DNA from: Tunturibacter gelidoferens
GTDB taxonomy: Bacteria > Acidobacteriota > Terriglobia > Terriglobales > Acidobacteriaceae
NCBI RefSeq assembly: GCF_040358255.1
Contig: NZ_CP132938.1
Location: forward strand, 2,418,001-2,482,000
Direction: 5' to 3'
Length of the DNA: 64,000 nt
Positions 33,817-42,920 of this stretch are shown here, in pieces. Both the position numbers and the translations under genes were made by a program. Positions within the stretch are counted from its first letter, which is position 1; every line of letters starts with the position of its first letter. The notes beneath the pieces were generated by a model. It was given only the letters and a program-made list of their open reading frames with translations. It was not told where the DNA came from and did no database searches.

Positions 33817-36138
33817 TCAGTATTTGAAGCGGTAGCGTAGTTCGGCGAAGATCTCTCGTGGGTCGTTGAAGTGGAAGCCGCCGAAGGTGAGGCTGTTGTC
33901 AAGCAGCACGCGGCGGTTGGCTACGTTGGTGGCGGTGATGGAGGCGGTTAGTTTTTCGGTGAAGGTTTTGCCGATAGAGAGGTCGAAGGTGGTGTGTTGG
34001 GGCAGGTAGGGGTTGGGGTAGCGTGGGTCGGCTGGCGGGCCGTCGGGGTTGAAGCCACCGTTGGTGAAGCCGGAGCCGTAGTAGACGTTGGTGGAGGCGG
34101 TGGTGCGCCAGGGGAGGGTGGCGTTGAAGCCTACGTTGAGAGTGTTGCGCTGGTCGTGGTCGACGGGGGTGTAGTTGGGGTTGACGTCGCACTCGGCTGA
34201 GGTGGGAGGAGAGCAGATGAGGCCGCCGGTGATGGCTCCACGCTGCTCGGCGATCTGGTTGGAGTAGGCGAGGTGGGCCTGTCCGAAGTTCCAGAGACGC
34301 GGGCTGCGGAGGGTGAGCTCCCAGGCGCGGACTAGAGCGCCGTCGACGGTGACCGGGAAGTAGATGCTGGAGTCGCCGATGTTGGAGTGGTCGAGGAAGT
34401 TGTTGATGCGGGTTTTGAAGGTGTCGGCGTCGAGGAGCCAGCCACGGTAGGGGATTTGGACGCCAAACTGATGCTCTTCGTCGCGCTCGCCATGGAGTGG
34501 GGCGAAGCTGGTGCCGGAGCTGAGGGCGAAGTTTTGCAGGTTGCAGGTTCCGTCAGCGATGGAGGCAGCAGTGCAGCCGAAGGTGAGCAGAGGCGGGGGT
34601 TGGTAGAAGCGGCCGTAGAAGCCGCGGAAGACCCAGTTGAGTTTGGGAATGCGGAGAGCTACGCCGAAGCGTGGGGCGGTGTAGTTCTCGGTGAACTCGG
34701 CTTGAAAGTGGGTTTGGCGCAGGCCGGCGATGAGGGTGAGCCAGGAGGTGGGTTTGTAGTTGTCGGAAATGAACTCTTCGATGACGCCGCCGGAGGCTGA
34801 ATCTGGCGTGGAGAAGGCGGGGGTGTTGGTGCCGTCGTTGAAGATGGCGCCGAAGAGGTAGTTGTCGTGCTGGCCGAAGGAGTAGAAGCCGGCCTGGAGG
34901 GTGTTGCGGGCGATTTCGGTGGTGATGTTGGCTTGCGCTCCGGCGTAGGTGGAGCTGCGGTCGGAGGTGGTGGCTACGGAGATGTCGTTGGGATTGGATT
35001 CGTAGTCGGCGCGGTTGTAGTGGAAGAAGGGTGAGACTTGCAGGACTGTGGCGGGGTTGAAGGTGTGAAGCCAGGAGAAGGCTACGGTGCCGTCGAGTTC
35101 GTGCTGGCCGTCGCGGAGACCGCTGGACTGGAACTGCTGGTTGCCCGGGCTGTTGGGGTCGGGGTCATAGGGGATCTGGAAGTAGTCGGCGCGGAGTTGG
35201 GTGATGAGGCGGAGTTGATCTTTCGGCGTGCGGTTGTAGAGGAGGGATGCGAAGCCGCCGTAGCCGTTGGTGGCGTCGTGGATGACGACTCCGGTGGGTG
35301 GGGAGAGGCCGTAGTCGCTGCGGTTGCCGGTGAGGCTGGCGTAGTAGGCGAACTTTTCGGTGTGGTCGCCGAAGTTGAGCTGGTCGTTGGTTTGGAGGAA
35401 GCTGCCGGCGCTGAGGATGAGTTCGGCCTGTCGGTTGCGCTCGAAGCCGGTGCGGGGGACTACGTTGAAGACGCCGTAGGTGCGGTCGCCTACGTCGGAG
35501 GTATAACTGCCGCGTTGAATTTCGATGTAGTCGATGTCTTTGGGGTCGATCTGCGCGCCGAGGTTGCTGGCGATGTTGGTGTTGGGGATTTGGACGCCGT
35601 CGAGGAGCCATGAGACCTGGTGGCCGCCGCGCATGTGGAGCATGTCGTGGGTGATGTAGGCGCCGGGGACGTAGTCGGTGATCATGGCGAGGGAGTTGGT
35701 GCGGTCGGCGCCGGGGGTCTGGGTGATGTCGTCGCGGCTGATGAGGGTGGTGGGGGTGACGGTGTTGATGTTGGCGGTGTTGGCGTCGGTGGTGACTGAG
35801 GTGGTTTGCTCGACGGTGCCGAGGTGGAGCTCGATGTGGAGGATGGGTGCGGTGTCGGAGGCTAACGTAAGGGATTGTTTTGCTGTATCGAAGCCTGGTT
35901 GCGAGATGGTGATGGTGTAGTCGCCGAGGGGGAGGGATGGAATGGTGAAGGAGCCGTCCTGCGCGGTGGTGGTGGATTTGGTGAAGGCTGAGTTTGCTGC
36001 GTGGAGTTCGATGTATGCGTTGGCGATGGGGCGGTGTTGGGGGTCGTGGACGACTCCGTGGAGCTGGCTGAAGATGGTGGCTCGAGCGGTGATGGCGGCG
36101 AGAGATGAGAAAAGACAGAGTAGAGCGAGCTTGCGCAT
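33817..36138 (-). CDS. TonB-dependent outer-membrane receptor
   Basis: 773 residues from the ATG at 36138 (MRKLALLCLFSSLAAITARA), a clean signal peptide; the frame is open further upstream without coding character. Residues ~20-110 are a carboxypeptidase-regulatory-like domain (GVVHDPQHRPIANAYIEL). The plug domain spans about 115-235 (RTNSLAMITDYVPGAYITHD, MRGGHQVSWLLDGVQIP, YIEIQRGSYTSDVGDRTYG). The rest is a beta-barrel ending in aromatic YRFKY. The substrate is not evident. The Cys/His-rich protein upstream on the same strand suggests a metal, possibly copper; this is inference. Confidence 0.93.
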   Translation of the reverse strand: MRKLALLCLFSSLAAITARATIFSQLHGVVHDPQHRPIANAYIELHAANSAFTKSTTTAQDGSFTIPSLPLGDYTITISQPGFDTAKQSLTLASDTAPILHIELHLGTVEQTTSVTTDANTANINTVTPTTLISRDDITQTPGADRTNSLAMITDYVPGAYITHDMLHMRGGHQVSWLLDGVQIPNTNIASNLGAQIDPKDIDYIEIQRGSYTSDVGDRTYGVFNVVPRTGFERNRQAELILSAGSFLQTNDQLNFGDHTEKFAYYASLTGNRSDYGLSPPTGVVIHDATNGYGGFASLLYNRTPKDQLRLITQLRADYFQIPYDPDPNSPGNQQFQSSGLRDGQHELDGTVAFSWLHTFNPATVLQVSPFFHYNRADYESNPNDISVATTSDRSSTYAGAQANITTEIARNTLQAGFYSFGQHDNYLFGAIFNDGTNTPAFSTPDSASGGVIEEFISDNYKPTSWLTLIAGLRQTHFQAEFTENYTAPRFGVALRIPKLNWVFRGFYGRFYQPPPLLTFGCTAASIADGTCNLQNFALSSGTSFAPLHGERDEEHQFGVQIPYRGWLLDADTFKTRINNFLDHSNIGDSSIYFPVTVDGALVRAWELTLRSPRLWNFGQAHLAYSNQIAEQRGAITGGLICSPPTSAECDVNPNYTPVDHDQRNTLNVGFNATLPWRTTASTNVYYGSGFTNGGFNPDGPPADPRYPNPYLPQHTTFDLSIGKTFTEKLTASITATNVANRRVLLDNSLTFGGFHFNDPREIFAELRYRFKY

Positions 36139-36254
36139 GGGGCTTCGGACTTCCCTCGTCAGAGAGGCTGACGGAGTTGGAGCTGCGGAACGGGACGGCA
36201 GGGCGATGGCTCCCGTTTTGTTGCGGGAGGTGTGTCGGCTGCTGGTCGGGTCGC

Positions 36255-36644
36255 TTAGAGGGAGTAGGAGGGAGGGCCGCGCTTTTGGCGGGAGCGATCG
36301 AAAGCTACGCGGGCGCGGGCTTCGGTCTGGGTGGTGACGGAGGGGTGGCTTACGATCTCTGCAAAGATGAGGGAGGCAGTGTGGGACGAGAGATCTCCGT
36401 GCTGGATCGGAGTGACGGCCGCTGGGTATGCGGGGCACTTTTGCGGGATCGTCGAGACGTTGATGCTCGAGCTGGAGGACTCTGTCTGCTGCGTGTTCAT
36501 CGTGCAGTGATGCGCGCCGTTCCGTCTGCAACAGGCCGGAAGATTCGCAGCAGTGCTGGCGGTAAGAGCCAGCAGGGGCGAGATCAGCGGTGAGCTGAAG
36601 AGGAGAAGTAACGTGATGGCGATGAGGCGTCGCACGGCTTTCAT
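36255..36644 (-). CDS. Exported Cys/His-rich small protein upstream of TonB receptor
   Basis: 129 residues. Signal peptide (RLIAITLLLLFSSPLISPLL), then ANLPACCRRNGAHHCTM, a compact cluster of Cys and His that could bind a metal such as copper. A second Cys is in IPQKCPAYPAA. The C-terminal 50 residues are basic and unstructured. An AAAGG site lies about 9 bases upstream of the ATG. It shares a strand with the TonB receptor, 116 bases apart, and may be co-transcribed. No named family is assigned with certainty. Confidence 0.75.
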   Translation of the reverse strand: MKAVRRLIAITLLLLFSSPLISPLLALTASTAANLPACCRRNGAHHCTMNTQQTESSSSSINVSTIPQKCPAYPAAVTPIQHGDLSSHTASLIFAEIVSHPSVTTQTEARARVAFDRSRQKRGPPSYSL

Positions 36645-36724
36645 TGTAGCGAACCTTTGTCAACGGATTGTCACGGATGGCTCAGACGACTAAGCGGATT
36701 TGCTGTTGGTGCGGAAGGCAACAG

Positions 36725-36748
36725 CAGATTCCCTTCGGGAATGACAAC
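36725..36748. repeat. Short hairpin repeat (CAGATTCC...GGAATGACAAC family)
   Basis: ATTCCC-TTC-GGGAAT at 36728-36742 followed by GACAAC, in the gap between the Cys/His protein and the antiporter. Relatives are at 23807 and 50253. Confidence 0.75.
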
Positions 36749-36817
36749 AAAAGGGCACGGCAGACTCTACGCCAACCGCTACTTTGCTCTAGGTTCAAAG
36801 ATCGGCTGCTGCCGGAA

Positions 36818-38431
36818 TCAGCGGATGGTTGATCCGGTGTGCACACGGCTTTCCGCCAAATCGAGCTCTCTCTGCAAGGTACGCAGGACTTCATCGTCGA
36901 TCTGCTCCTCATCTCGCAGTCTGATCAGCGCTTCGCGTTCGGCCTGCAGTGCGGTCAGAATTGCATCGTTTCGTCGAGCCTGGTTGATAAGTCCCGTCGG
37001 AGTCCGATCGCGTTCCAACGGCATCGCATCCAGTCGCTTCTGGTAGCCGTCAATCAACTCCTGGAAGAGTGAAGACTGGTCGCGATTTTTCGAGCGGGTG
37101 CGGTGCAGATGGATGATGGCCTCGGTAGCCAGGACACGTCGCGCCTCTTGTTCCTCGCGGTCTGCGTGTCCCGACTCGGAGAGGCCCATGATTCGAATCA
37201 GCCAGGGCAGCGTCAGGCCCTGCACGACCAGCGTTGCTACGATCAGGCAGAACGCCAGATAGATGATCATGCTGCGCTGCGAGAAGGTTCTGCCGCCTGG
37301 AAGAGCGTACGGGAGCGAGATGGCCGCTGCGAGCGATAGCACACCGCGCATGCCACCCCACCCAATGACAAACATCTGTCGCGGCCGGGGTGGCTGTACG
37401 TCCAACTTCCGGACCCATCGCCGGAGCGCGTAGGCGACGTAGGTTTCTGCGAAGACCCACGCCATGCGCAGACAGATCATCAGCGCGGAGAAGCCGATTC
37501 CATATTCAAGGAGAACCGGGCGGCTCATGCCGACGATCTGCCCGATGACATAGGGAAGCTGGAGTCCGATGAGAACGAAGACGATGCCGTTGAGGATGAA
37601 GGTCAGTGCATCCCAGACAGCGGTCGCCTGCAGGCGGACCTGGGGCGACATGTACTCGGGACTTTTGCGGCTCATGTACATACTGCAGGCGATGACTGCC
37701 ATTACACCGGAGACATGCATGCGGGCGCCTAAGAGGTAAGCCCCGTAGGGCACCAGGATGCTGATTACGATCTCGATTGGCCCATCGTCCACCCATTTTT
37801 CAAACCACGCGACGACAGCTCCGATGGCCAGCCCCACGGCTACTCCACCGCAGGTCAGGAAGACGAGTTGACCGAGTCCTTCGATGAGTGATGGCGTTCG
37901 GCCTGTGACCAGCAGAGTGAGGCCGAATTGCAGAGCGAGGAGGCCGGTGCCGTCGTTGACGAGGCTTTCGGCTTCCAGTATGTCGACGATTCGTTGTGGA
38001 AGGCCCACTCTTCGCGCGATCGATGTGGCTGCGATGGCGTCAGTGGCTGCGACTACCGCACCAAGTAGCACGGCGGACTTCCAGTCGAATCCAGGAAGGA
38101 GAGACCCCGCGACCATCGCGAGCCCTAGGATGGTGAACAGCACCAGGCCGACGGCAAGCATGGCTATGCTGACAAAGTTGCGCTGAAACTCTCTCCATGA
38201 CAGGGTCCACGCGGCGGAGTAAAGCAGAGGAGGAAGGAAGACCAGAAAGACCAGGTCTGGATCGAGGCCGATGCGAGGCATGCCTGGCAGAAAACTCAAG
38301 AGAAGGCCGGCAATTACGAGCAGGATCGGATACGGTACTTTGAGTCGTCGGGCCAACCCGGCAAAGACCGCCACGAAGAATAGAAGAAGAAGGAAGACCG
38401 CTTGTACGGCCTGCACTCCGGCACCCGTCAT
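36818..38431 (-). CDS. Na+(K+)/H+ antiporter, CPA1 family
   Basis: 537 residues. About 12 helices in the first 415 residues, with the ion-site motif EAESLVNDGTGLLALQ (Asn-Asp pair) and WGGMRGVLSLAAAISLPYAL typical of bacterial CPA1/NhaP-type exchangers. A ~115-residue cytoplasmic tail (after FSQRSMIIY and the last helices) is helical and charged (EALIRLRDEEQIDDEVLRTL), perhaps for pH or nucleotide control. Stands alone; the ion cannot be told from sequence. Confidence 0.93.
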   Translation of the reverse strand: MTGAGVQAVQAVFLLLLFFVAVFAGLARRLKVPYPILLVIAGLLLSFLPGMPRIGLDPDLVFLVFLPPLLYSAAWTLSWREFQRNFVSIAMLAVGLVLFTILGLAMVAGSLLPGFDWKSAVLLGAVVAATDAIAATSIARRVGLPQRIVDILEAESLVNDGTGLLALQFGLTLLVTGRTPSLIEGLGQLVFLTCGGVAVGLAIGAVVAWFEKWVDDGPIEIVISILVPYGAYLLGARMHVSGVMAVIACSMYMSRKSPEYMSPQVRLQATAVWDALTFILNGIVFVLIGLQLPYVIGQIVGMSRPVLLEYGIGFSALMICLRMAWVFAETYVAYALRRWVRKLDVQPPRPRQMFVIGWGGMRGVLSLAAAISLPYALPGGRTFSQRSMIIYLAFCLIVATLVVQGLTLPWLIRIMGLSESGHADREEQEARRVLATEAIIHLHRTRSKNRDQSSLFQELIDGYQKRLDAMPLERDRTPTGLINQARRNDAILTALQAEREALIRLRDEEQIDDEVLRTLQRELDLAESRVHTGSTIR

Positions 38432-38596
38432 CGGGCCAGCCTTCGGATGCGAGGTGCGGGCGATCTTCTAATCCAGAGGGGGAAGGACGAGGGCATGGGT
38501 CATTATCTCGCGCTTAAATGGGTAGAGAGTTGAAACGAAGGTGCGATAACGTCACTCACTCGGTTGACCTGATCGGAAGAAGATCGAAGAGTCGGA

Positions 38597-40051
38597 TCAG
38601 CGGCGGTTGTCGGTGGCGGGCTCGGGGTGGATGAGGAGGCGGGAGACTTCGGGGCAGTCGAGTTTGAAGGCGTTCTCGAGAGCGGTGATGATCTCGTGGA
38701 CCTTCGACATGGGGAGGTCGTCGGGGAGGGTGCAGTGGCAGTTGACCTGGATGCGATCGGCTCCGTTGTTGTGGGCGCGGGTGACGAAGACCTCGTGAAT
38801 GTCGAGGATCTCGGGGAAGGCTTGAGCGGCGCGGCGGAGACGGACTTCGAGCTGGCGATCGCGCTCGAGGGAGGCGGGACGCTCGATGGTGGCGGGTTCG
38901 CTTTCGATGTGAGTGAGGATGGTGGAGATCTCGGGGATCTCGCGGCGGATGTCGGACTCGAGTTGGGTGACGAGGGCGTGTGCGGCGCTGAGGGACATGT
39001 TCTCGTAGACTTCGAGGTGCTGCTCGACGTGGAGCTCGTGGTTGTACTCCTGCACGGCTACGTCGTGGATTGCCAGATTTGAGCGGGCGGCTACTGCGCG
39101 GATGCGGTCGTGGAGGCTTTCGGCGATGGAGGCGGTGGGGATGGAGTGGACGACGACGTCGGCTCCGGGGAGATGGCGGCGGACGGCGGCGGTGGCGGCC
39201 ATGGTGATCTGCTCGGAGCGCTGGAAGGTGAGGTTGCGTGGGAGGCCGAGGGTGAGGTCGGCGAAGTAGTTGGGGCCGGCGCGGCGGGTGCGGATGCGGT
39301 CGACGGAGAGGACGCCGTCGATGGCGGCGATGTCGCGGGCGATGTCGCGGGTCTGCGAGCGGGTTTCGATGGGGGTGGCGTCGGTGAGGGCGTCGATGGT
39401 GCGGCGGGCGAGGTTCCAGGTGACGTGCAGGATGATGCCGGAGACGATGATGGCGGCGATGGGGTCGGCTAGTTCGAGTTGGGGGATTTGGAAGCGCTCG
39501 CCTATGTAGCTGGCGGCGAGGCCGAGGAGGACGGCGATGGAAGACCAGATGTCGGTGCGGAAGTGGATGGCGTCGGCTTCGAGGGCTTCGCTCCTGGTTT
39601 CGGCGGCGATGCGGTGGAGCTTGCGGGAGCGGGTGTAGTCGACGGTGATGGAGAGCAGGAGGACGAGGAAGGGCCAGAGGGAAAAGTTGAGTGCGAGATG
39701 CTGGCGGTGGGCGATGCGGCGGATGGCTTCGGTGAGGATCCAAACGCAGGAGCCGAGCATGAGGACGGATTCGATGGCAGCGGAGAGGCTTTCGATCTTG
39801 CCGTGACCGTAGGTGTGGTCGGCGTCGGCGGGGCGGTCGGAGACCTGAACGGAGAAGAGGGTGATGGAGGCGGCGATGAGGTCGATGCCGGAGTGGGCGG
39901 CCTCGGAGAGCATGCCGAGAGAGCCGGTAAGGAGGCCGGTGAGGAGTTTGAGGAGGGTGACGGCGAAGGCGGCGAGGACGGAGAAGAGCGCGGCGGAACG
40001 CTTGGCGCTATGAGGGGTCGCGGCTTGTTCGGGCTGGGCCGTAGTGCTCAT
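38597..40051 (-). CDS. Cation diffusion facilitator (zinc-type) transporter
   Basis: 484 residues from the ATG at 40051. The N-terminal ~210 residues have six helices with the paired metal motifs HSGID (HxxxD) and HFRTD (HxxxD), a pattern seen in zinc-selective members. Two C-terminal metal-dimerisation-like domains follow (about 215-300 and 310-480), with LHDRIRAVAARSNLAIHDVA and AQAFPEILDIHEVFVTRAH; the doubled tail makes it longer than the usual ~300 residues. The ATG shares one base with the stop of the upstream MFS gene, so translation is probably coupled. Confidence 0.92.
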   Translation of the reverse strand: MSTTAQPEQAATPHSAKRSAALFSVLAAFAVTLLKLLTGLLTGSLGMLSEAAHSGIDLIAASITLFSVQVSDRPADADHTYGHGKIESLSAAIESVLMLGSCVWILTEAIRRIAHRQHLALNFSLWPFLVLLLSITVDYTRSRKLHRIAAETRSEALEADAIHFRTDIWSSIAVLLGLAASYIGERFQIPQLELADPIAAIIVSGIILHVTWNLARRTIDALTDATPIETRSQTRDIARDIAAIDGVLSVDRIRTRRAGPNYFADLTLGLPRNLTFQRSEQITMAATAAVRRHLPGADVVVHSIPTASIAESLHDRIRAVAARSNLAIHDVAVQEYNHELHVEQHLEVYENMSLSAAHALVTQLESDIRREIPEISTILTHIESEPATIERPASLERDRQLEVRLRRAAQAFPEILDIHEVFVTRAHNNGADRIQVNCHCTLPDDLPMSKVHEIITALENAFKLDCPEVSRLLIHPEPATDNRR

Positions 40052-41433
40052 CAGGACGATGGTACAGGGTTTTCCGTACGGAGTGCTGTGCTTCGGAGGC
40101 GTGTTTCGGCACGGAGATAGAACATGATGGCTGCACCGAGGAGCATGGGGAGGCTCATGAAGAGGAGCCCTCGTTGATAGTCGCCGGTGAGGTCTTTGGC
40201 GAAGCCGACGAAGTAGGGGCCGAGAAAGCCGCCGATCATGCCGATCATATTGAGGGTGGCGATGCCGGCGGCTGCGGATCGTCCTTGAAAGAAGCTTCCG
40301 GGCAGAGACCAGAGGGGACCCTGCATGGCGTTGTAGGCGATGATGATCGCGCCGATGGCGGTGACGACGTTGATTGGATTTGTTGAGAGGCCACAAGCGA
40401 AGAAGCCTGCGGAGATAAGGAAGGCCCAGGGGATGATGTGCATGTAGCGGGGATGGTTGCTGTGTGGCGTGCGGCGCTGGATGCGGTCGGAGTAGATGCC
40501 GTTGATCAGCATAGCGGCTGCTCCGAGGAGACTGAGGGTTGCGATGAGGTAGCCGACCTTTGATGTGCTGAGATGGGTTGCTCGCTGGATGACGTCGGGA
40601 GCGACAAAGGTGTAGGCGTAGGAGGAGGCCAGCATCAGCAACATGAAGAGGCCGAGCTGCCAGACGCGTGGATCGAGGAGGGCGGCGCTAAGATCGTGGC
40701 TGCGCTGGCCGCTTAGAGAAGGATCGTTGTGGACGTGGTGGATGATCCATGCGCGTTCGTCTTCGGTGAGCCACTTGGCCTGCTGGGGGCAGTCGGGGAG
40801 CAGGTAGAGGAAGGCGATGCCTAGCAGGATGGGAGGGATGCCTTCGACGAGGAAGAGCCATTGCCAGCCGCGGAGGCCGAGGTGGCCGTCGAGGTTGAGG
40901 AGTGCGCCGGCGATGAGGCCCATGAAGACGAAGCTGAGCGGCAGGGAGATGTAGAAGCGGCTGATGGCGCGGGCGCGCAGCTCCTGCGGAAACCACTGCG
41001 TGAGATAGAAGATGACGCCGGGAAAGAATCCGGCTTCGGCGACACCGAGGAAGAAGCGCGCGGTGTAGAACTGCCAGGGAGTGCGGACGAAGAGCATGGC
41101 CATGGCAAGGATTCCCCAGGTGACCATGATGCGGGCGAGCCAGCGGCGGGCTCCGAAGCGGTAGAGGAGGAGGTTTGAGGGAATCTCGCAGGCGGCGTAG
41201 CTGAGAAAGAAGAGGCCGGCGCCGAAGCCATAGACTGTGGCGCTGAAGTGGAGGTCGCGGTTCATCTGGAGTGAGGCAAAGCTGATGTTGACGCGGTCCA
41301 TGTAGGCTGCGCCGTAGCCGAGGGCGATGAGTGGGATCAGATGGAGGGTAGCTTTGCGCATCGCGGATGCGCCGATGGCTGCGTCAAGTGAGACTAGAGG
41401 CCCGTCGAGGATCGGGGGCGGAGTCGAGGCCAT
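40051..41433 (-). CDS. MFS transporter, anion:cation symporter (ACS) family
   Basis: 460 residues, 12 predicted helices. ACS-type hallmarks are YMDRVNISFASLQMNRDLHF near the start, FFLSYAACEIPSNLLLYRFG, and the loop FLGVAEAGFFPGVIFYLTQW. Relatives carry organic anions such as tartrate, phthalate or hexuronates; the substrate is not known. First gene of a two-gene unit with the CDF transporter, whose start overlaps its stop. Confidence 0.92.
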   Translation of the reverse strand: MASTPPPILDGPLVSLDAAIGASAMRKATLHLIPLIALGYGAAYMDRVNISFASLQMNRDLHFSATVYGFGAGLFFLSYAACEIPSNLLLYRFGARRWLARIMVTWGILAMAMLFVRTPWQFYTARFFLGVAEAGFFPGVIFYLTQWFPQELRARAISRFYISLPLSFVFMGLIAGALLNLDGHLGLRGWQWLFLVEGIPPILLGIAFLYLLPDCPQQAKWLTEDERAWIIHHVHNDPSLSGQRSHDLSAALLDPRVWQLGLFMLLMLASSYAYTFVAPDVIQRATHLSTSKVGYLIATLSLLGAAAMLINGIYSDRIQRRTPHSNHPRYMHIIPWAFLISAGFFACGLSTNPINVVTAIGAIIIAYNAMQGPLWSLPGSFFQGRSAAAGIATLNMIGMIGGFLGPYFVGFAKDLTGDYQRGLLFMSLPMLLGAAIMFYLRAETRLRSTALRTENPVPSS

Positions 41434-41572
41434 TGGAGTTTCATCTCATCGAGCGGGTGGAGCGTGCGATTAGGGGGTGGGGAACTGAGGGAAATATATC
41501 ACCGGAGGTGGATTGAGGGGTGCGTGTCTTGTTGTATGGTCGCTTGATTGGGTGAAGGCTCTGGAGGTTTCG

Positions 41573-42073
41573 ATGTCGCTGAAGGTTCGAATTATTTTGG
41601 CTGCGACTTTGCTGTCGCTTATGTTTTTCGTCGCCGTATATAGCTCCAGCGGTCAGCAGAGAGCCTCGAATGCGGATCAGGCGCAGGTTGTCGATGCGGT
41701 GAAGGCGATCTTCTCGGCAGCTGCGAACGATGACCTTGCGAAGTTTCATGCGGTGATTGTGCCTGGGTTTTACATCTACGATGCGGGGGCGCGATTTGAT
41801 GGGGACGCGATTATGACCTTGATCAAGGCAGAACATGCGAAGGGGAGACGGTATGAGTGGAATGTTACAGAGCCCGATGTACATGTCATCGGCGACACGG
41901 CGTGGATTGCTTATGTGAATAAAGGCGCCGTGACGGATGAGTCAGGGACTAGAGCGCAGAGCTGGCTTGAGTCGGCGTTCCTTGAGAGACGCGGTGGGGC
42001 TTGGAAGATTGTGTTCATGCATAGCACCCGCGTGCCTGTGGCTCCGCCGGCTTCGACTGTGTCGATGCGGTAG
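41573..42073 (+). CDS. Exported NTF2/SnoaL-like protein
   Basis: 166 residues from the ATG at 41573, preceded by GGAGG at a 7-base spacing. A signal or anchor (RIILAATLLSLMFFVAVYSS) precedes one cone-shaped NTF2-like domain: VVDAVKAIFSAAANDDLAKF, IVPGFYIYDAGARFDG, VIGDTAWIAYVN, WLESAFLERRGGAWKIVFMH. The domain is common in uncharacterised secreted proteins; no catalytic residues can be assigned. Confidence 0.83.
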   Translation: MSLKVRIILAATLLSLMFFVAVYSSSGQQRASNADQAQVVDAVKAIFSAAANDDLAKFHAVIVPGFYIYDAGARFDGDAIMTLIKAEHAKGRRYEWNVTEPDVHVIGDTAWIAYVNKGAVTDESGTRAQSWLESAFLERRGGAWKIVFMHSTRVPVAPPASTVSMR

Positions 42074-42077
42074 GTGG

Positions 42078-42920
42078 TCAGGGTTTGGTGGCGTGGTAGA
42101 GGCCGGCGGTGCCGAAGGTGTAGCTGGTCCAGGTGGCGTTGGTGAAGCCGGCGGCTTTGATGAGCTGGAGCATGCGTGGAGGGCGGGGGAAGCGTGCGAC
42201 CGAGGCGGGAAGGTAGCTGTAGGCGGCGGGTTTGCCGGAGATGAGGCCGCCTAGGCGGGGGAGGATGGATTTGAAGTAGAGATTGTAGAGTGTGCCGGTG
42301 AGGCCTTCGGGTTGGTTGGCTTCGAGGATGCCGAGCTGGCCGCCGGGGCGGAGGATGCGGTGGAGTTCGGCGAGGCCTTCTTCGTAGTTGGCGAGGTTGC
42401 GGAATCCGAAGGCGGAGGTGACGAGGTCGACGGAGGCGTCGGCGATGGGGAGGTGGAGGGCGTCGGCTTCGATGGGAACGATGTTGTGGGGGGCGAACTT
42501 TTCTGCGCCGCGGGAGAGCATCTGGTGGGAGAAGTCTACGGCGAGGATGGGGACGATTTGGGTTTGGGCGGGGTTGGACCCTTCGTCTCCCACCCTTCGC
42601 GGTGAGACTGCGAAGGATGGGACACCCGAGCCTTTGGGGCGGTGTTTGTAGAGTGCCATCGTCATGTCGCCGGTGCCGCAGCAGAGGTCGAGGATGACGG
42701 CTTCGGGATGCTGGAGAATGGGGCGGAAGAGGCGAGCGGTGCGGTTCCACCAGTAACGGTCGATGCCAACGGAGAGGAGGTGGTTGGCGCGGTCGTAGGT
42801 GGGGGCGATGGTGTCGAACATCTGCTGGACGGAGGTGGCGGCGGCTTGCTCGGTGGTGATGCCGGCGGGGCGCGCTCCGGTGGAGCGTTCGTGTTCGGGT
42901 TTGATTTCCGGGCCACTCAT
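42078..42920 (-). CDS. ubiE: Demethylmenaquinone methyltransferase with in-frame repeat insertion
   Basis: 280 residues, longer than the usual ~240. It methylates demethylmenaquinone with SAM. Signature blocks: [59 protein letters not shown] and [15 protein letters not shown]. The extra residues lie just after the SAM-binding glycine loop, about 96-121. Residues 98-111 are encoded by a 39-bp hairpin repeat (42589-42627) also found in gaps near rsmB. The fold could tolerate this as a surface loop; whether activity is normal is unknown. The start overlaps the aroB stop (ATGA). Confidence 0.93.
   Translation of the reverse strand: MSGPEIKPEHERSTGARPAGITTEQAAATSVQQMFDTIAPTYDRANHLLSVGIDRYWWNRTARLFRPILQHPEAVILDLCCGTGDMTMALYKHRPKGSGVPSFAVSPRRVGDEGSNPAQTQIVPILAVDFSHQMLSRGAEKFAPHNIVPIEADALHLPIADASVDLVTSAFGFRNLANYEEGLAELHRILRPGGQLGILEANQPEGLTGTLYNLYFKSILPRLGGLISGKPAAYSYLPASVARFPRPPRMLQLIKAAGFTNATWTSYTFGTAGLYHATKP
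42589..42627. repeat. Hairpin element H inside ubiE
   Basis: CCCACCCTTCGC and GCGAAGGATGGG pair at 11 of 12 positions around loop GGTGAGACT, followed by ACACCC. The 39 bases keep the ubiE frame (13 codons). Confidence 0.9.

Noticed and set aside
36139..36254. Cobalamin riboswitch before the TonB receptor
   Set aside because: The gap is only 116 bases and lacks the B12-box-like sequence; only a simple CTCCCG/CGGGAG hairpin is seen.
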